A DNA stretch of 46,750 nt, taken from contig NW_014013585.1 of the NCBI RefSeq assembly GCF_000611645.1, positions 7,191-53,940 of the forward strand, given 5' to 3'. The notes below the pieces were generated by a model. That model made no database searches, had not been told where the DNA came from, and saw nothing but the letters and a program-made list of their open reading frames with translations. How positions within the stretch are numbered: position 1 is the stretch's first letter; every line of letters starts with the position of its first letter. Below are positions 45,466 through 46,750 of this stretch, piece by piece. This DNA comes from Monoraphidium neglectum. Taxonomy: Eukaryota > Chlorophyta > Chlorophyceae > Sphaeropleales > Selenastraceae. A program made the translations under genes and the position numbers.

Positions 45466-46750
45466 ACGCGTGTGTGTGCGCACGCGTGTGTGTGCGCACG
45501 CAAGCGCATGCACACGTGCATGCGATTGAGCGCATGGCTTGCGTTTGCGTGCCTGCGATTGCAAGACAGGGCGCATGTCAAAACATCTGGATGCCGTAAT
45601 GAAGGATCAACACATATTTCAATCTGTCGAGCAGCGCCCGCAGTGCCTGAGCGGTGCGCGCGTGGCGCCGTGACACCTGCAATAGACACCACGCATCGGG
45701 ATGCGCGGTGCAGGGTCGCAACCCCCACGCGCAGCGCAGCGCCCCAGCGCGCACCCGCGAGCGAGTAGGCGAAGGGCGCGTACTCTGGCAGCGCGCTGCG
45801 GAAGGCCCAGTGGCTGGAGTCGCGCATGAGCGTCAGCAGCAGCCGCGCGGTGACCAGGTCGTGGGATGACAGGCGGTCCAGGACGAGCATCTGGGGGCGG
45901 GTGAGGCGGGATGGAAGGTGGGCGGGTGAGGGGTTGGAAGAGACGCATGCGAAGTTTAGGAGTGGGGAAAGTTTGTTTACGCTAGGTGGGCCGCAAAGAC
46001 CTGACTGCCAGGGCTGAGGGAGAGACTCGTCGCACGACGCCCAGCGTGCCCGCTCAGCCGTGGCGGCGCCGCCCTCACCTGCAGCACCTTGCGCACGACC
46101 TCGTCCGCCTTGTAGCCGGCCAGCAGCTCCTGCAGCGCATTTGCAATGTTGTTCGCCGCGTTGGATGATGCGCCATCGGTGCCGGCGATACTGAACGTGC
46201 GTGCGCTGGTTGACACAGCCACCACTCACACAATGCGATCCCAGCTCAACCTAGCCGACCCTTGCGCTGCCTGCACGACGCGGCCCCCAGCGCAGGAAGC
46301 GGCGCAGCGGCGCGGCCGCGCCGCTGCGCCGCCGCTCGCCCCCCCCTGCTCCGCCCACCTGCCACCCTTCCTCGCTGCAGTGCCGCCGCTCGCGCTCCTC
46401 GTCCCCCGGCGCTGGGTCCAGCGCAGCTTCTGCCAGCACGTCCACCACCTGAGGCCACAGCGCCGCCAGCTGGCGCGCCGGCGCCGCCGGCAGCGCGTAC
46501 CGCCGGTCCCGCAGCTGCCGCCGCGCGTCTGCCCCGAGCTGCAGCAGCTGCAGCGTCAGCGCGAGCGCCAGGTCGGCGCGCGGCAGCGACCGCTCGTCGA
46601 CGCAGCGGTGCAGGCGCCCCACCGCGGCCGCGGCGAGGAGGTGCTGAGCTGGCGGGTCGCGGAGCACCATGCCGGCCTGCGCCAGCCAGCGGTCCTGCCG
46701 CCGGGCGCCGCGGCCGACGCCCTCCTCCTCTGCCTCGGGTGCGCCAGCGC
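44182..46750 (-). CDS. Unidentified helical protein, 5' end beyond the right edge (partial)
   Basis: I do not recognise this protein. Exons 46366-46750 (open at the edge), about 46079-46205, 45755-45890, 45282-45388, 44950-45095 and 44182-44572 join in phase and give about 430 C-terminal residues. Much of it looks like alpha-helical repeat sequence, with Leu/Ala-rich amphipathic helices (ALALTLQLLQLGADARRQL, HDLVTARLLLTLMRDSSHWA, ECLRLLLLVAKDLPGEALG), so an ARM/HEAT-like fold is possible. A charged stretch (RKHKYHEREARARREAEEFEQL) leads into a block that looks conserved (SDGFRAVRSLKYGTDENFSDLYKKV), followed by a Gly-rich and acidic tail ending in Asp residues. The junction 46366/46205 is the least certain; a GT donor two bases from a GC alternative gives nearly the same protein. 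Confidence 0.6.
44640..44815. repeat. Long CA-rich microsatellite in an intron
   Basis: About 170 bases of CA/CG dinucleotides, including pure (CA)n, lie in the last intron of the right-hand minus-strand gene. Confidence 0.9.
45388..45505. repeat. GGGGTGAA tandem repeat and TG microsatellite at an acceptor
   Basis: Three copies of GGGGTGAA followed by about 40 bases of (TG)n and GC(ACGCG)TG units lie in an intron of the minus-strand gene. On that strand the CA-rich tract ends in CTTCACCCC repeats that form the polypyrimidine tract of the acceptor at 45388. Confidence 0.85.

Noticed and set aside
45405..45470. Short tandem repeats considered as a CRISPR-like or satellite array
   Set aside because: They are contiguous GGGGTGAA and TG microsatellites without spacers, inside an intron.

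Overview
The window looks like nuclear DNA of a green alga (Chlorophyta, probably trebouxiophyte-like). The evidence is high GC content, intron-dense genes with short GC-rich introns and GT(G/A)-rich donors, CAG/CTG-rich coding sequence (poly-Gln, poly-Ala), and plastid-targeted photosynthesis genes: photosystem I subunit N, an STN8/STL1-type thylakoid kinase and a fibrillin. No RNA gene, mobile element, CRISPR array or bacterial-type operon was seen. I built gene models by hand, joining exons only where splice sites and reading phase agreed. Most models are phase-consistent from start to stop, but none has been tested against transcripts.

Layout, left to right: (1) 1-1130, minus, an unidentified gene running off the left edge. 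(2) 2825-8408, minus, a 12-exon gene for a ~1,002-residue protein whose first half resembles the plant CBP60 calmodulin-binding/transcription-factor family and whose tail is Gln/His-rich. (3) 10274-13681, plus, an STN8/STL1-like kinase. (4) 14783-16258, minus, a plastid fibrillin. (5) 16696-17685, plus, a Sep15/SELENOF-like ER thiol protein without selenocysteine. (6) 18924-23597, minus, a long unidentified acidic and Ala/Pro-rich protein, interrupted by an 804-base run of N. (7) 24119-26039, plus, a DHHC S-acyltransferase. (8) 27056-28947, plus, PsaN. (9) 29428-33226, minus, a membrane-anchored alpha/beta-hydrolase with poly-Gln insertions and a lost nucleophile. (10) 34457-40778, plus, a half-size ABCA transporter. 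(11) 41505-43494, minus, phosphopantothenate-cysteine ligase. (12) 44182-46750, minus, an unidentified alpha-helical protein running off the right edge.

The genes do not form a pathway. Four products are plastid or photosynthesis related (STN8-like kinase, fibrillin, PsaN) or coenzyme A biosynthetic (PPCS); the rest are endomembrane or regulatory. Neighbours are mostly divergent or convergent, so some pairs may share promoters (fibrillin/Sep15, about 440 bp; unknown gene/DHHC, about 520 bp).

The most interesting items are the CBP60-like protein in an alga with a cysteine cluster and a prion-like tail, the probable GC-AG introns in PPCS, the hydrolase lacking its catalytic serine, the CTG/CAG palindrome in an ABCA intron, and the unidentified acidic protein.
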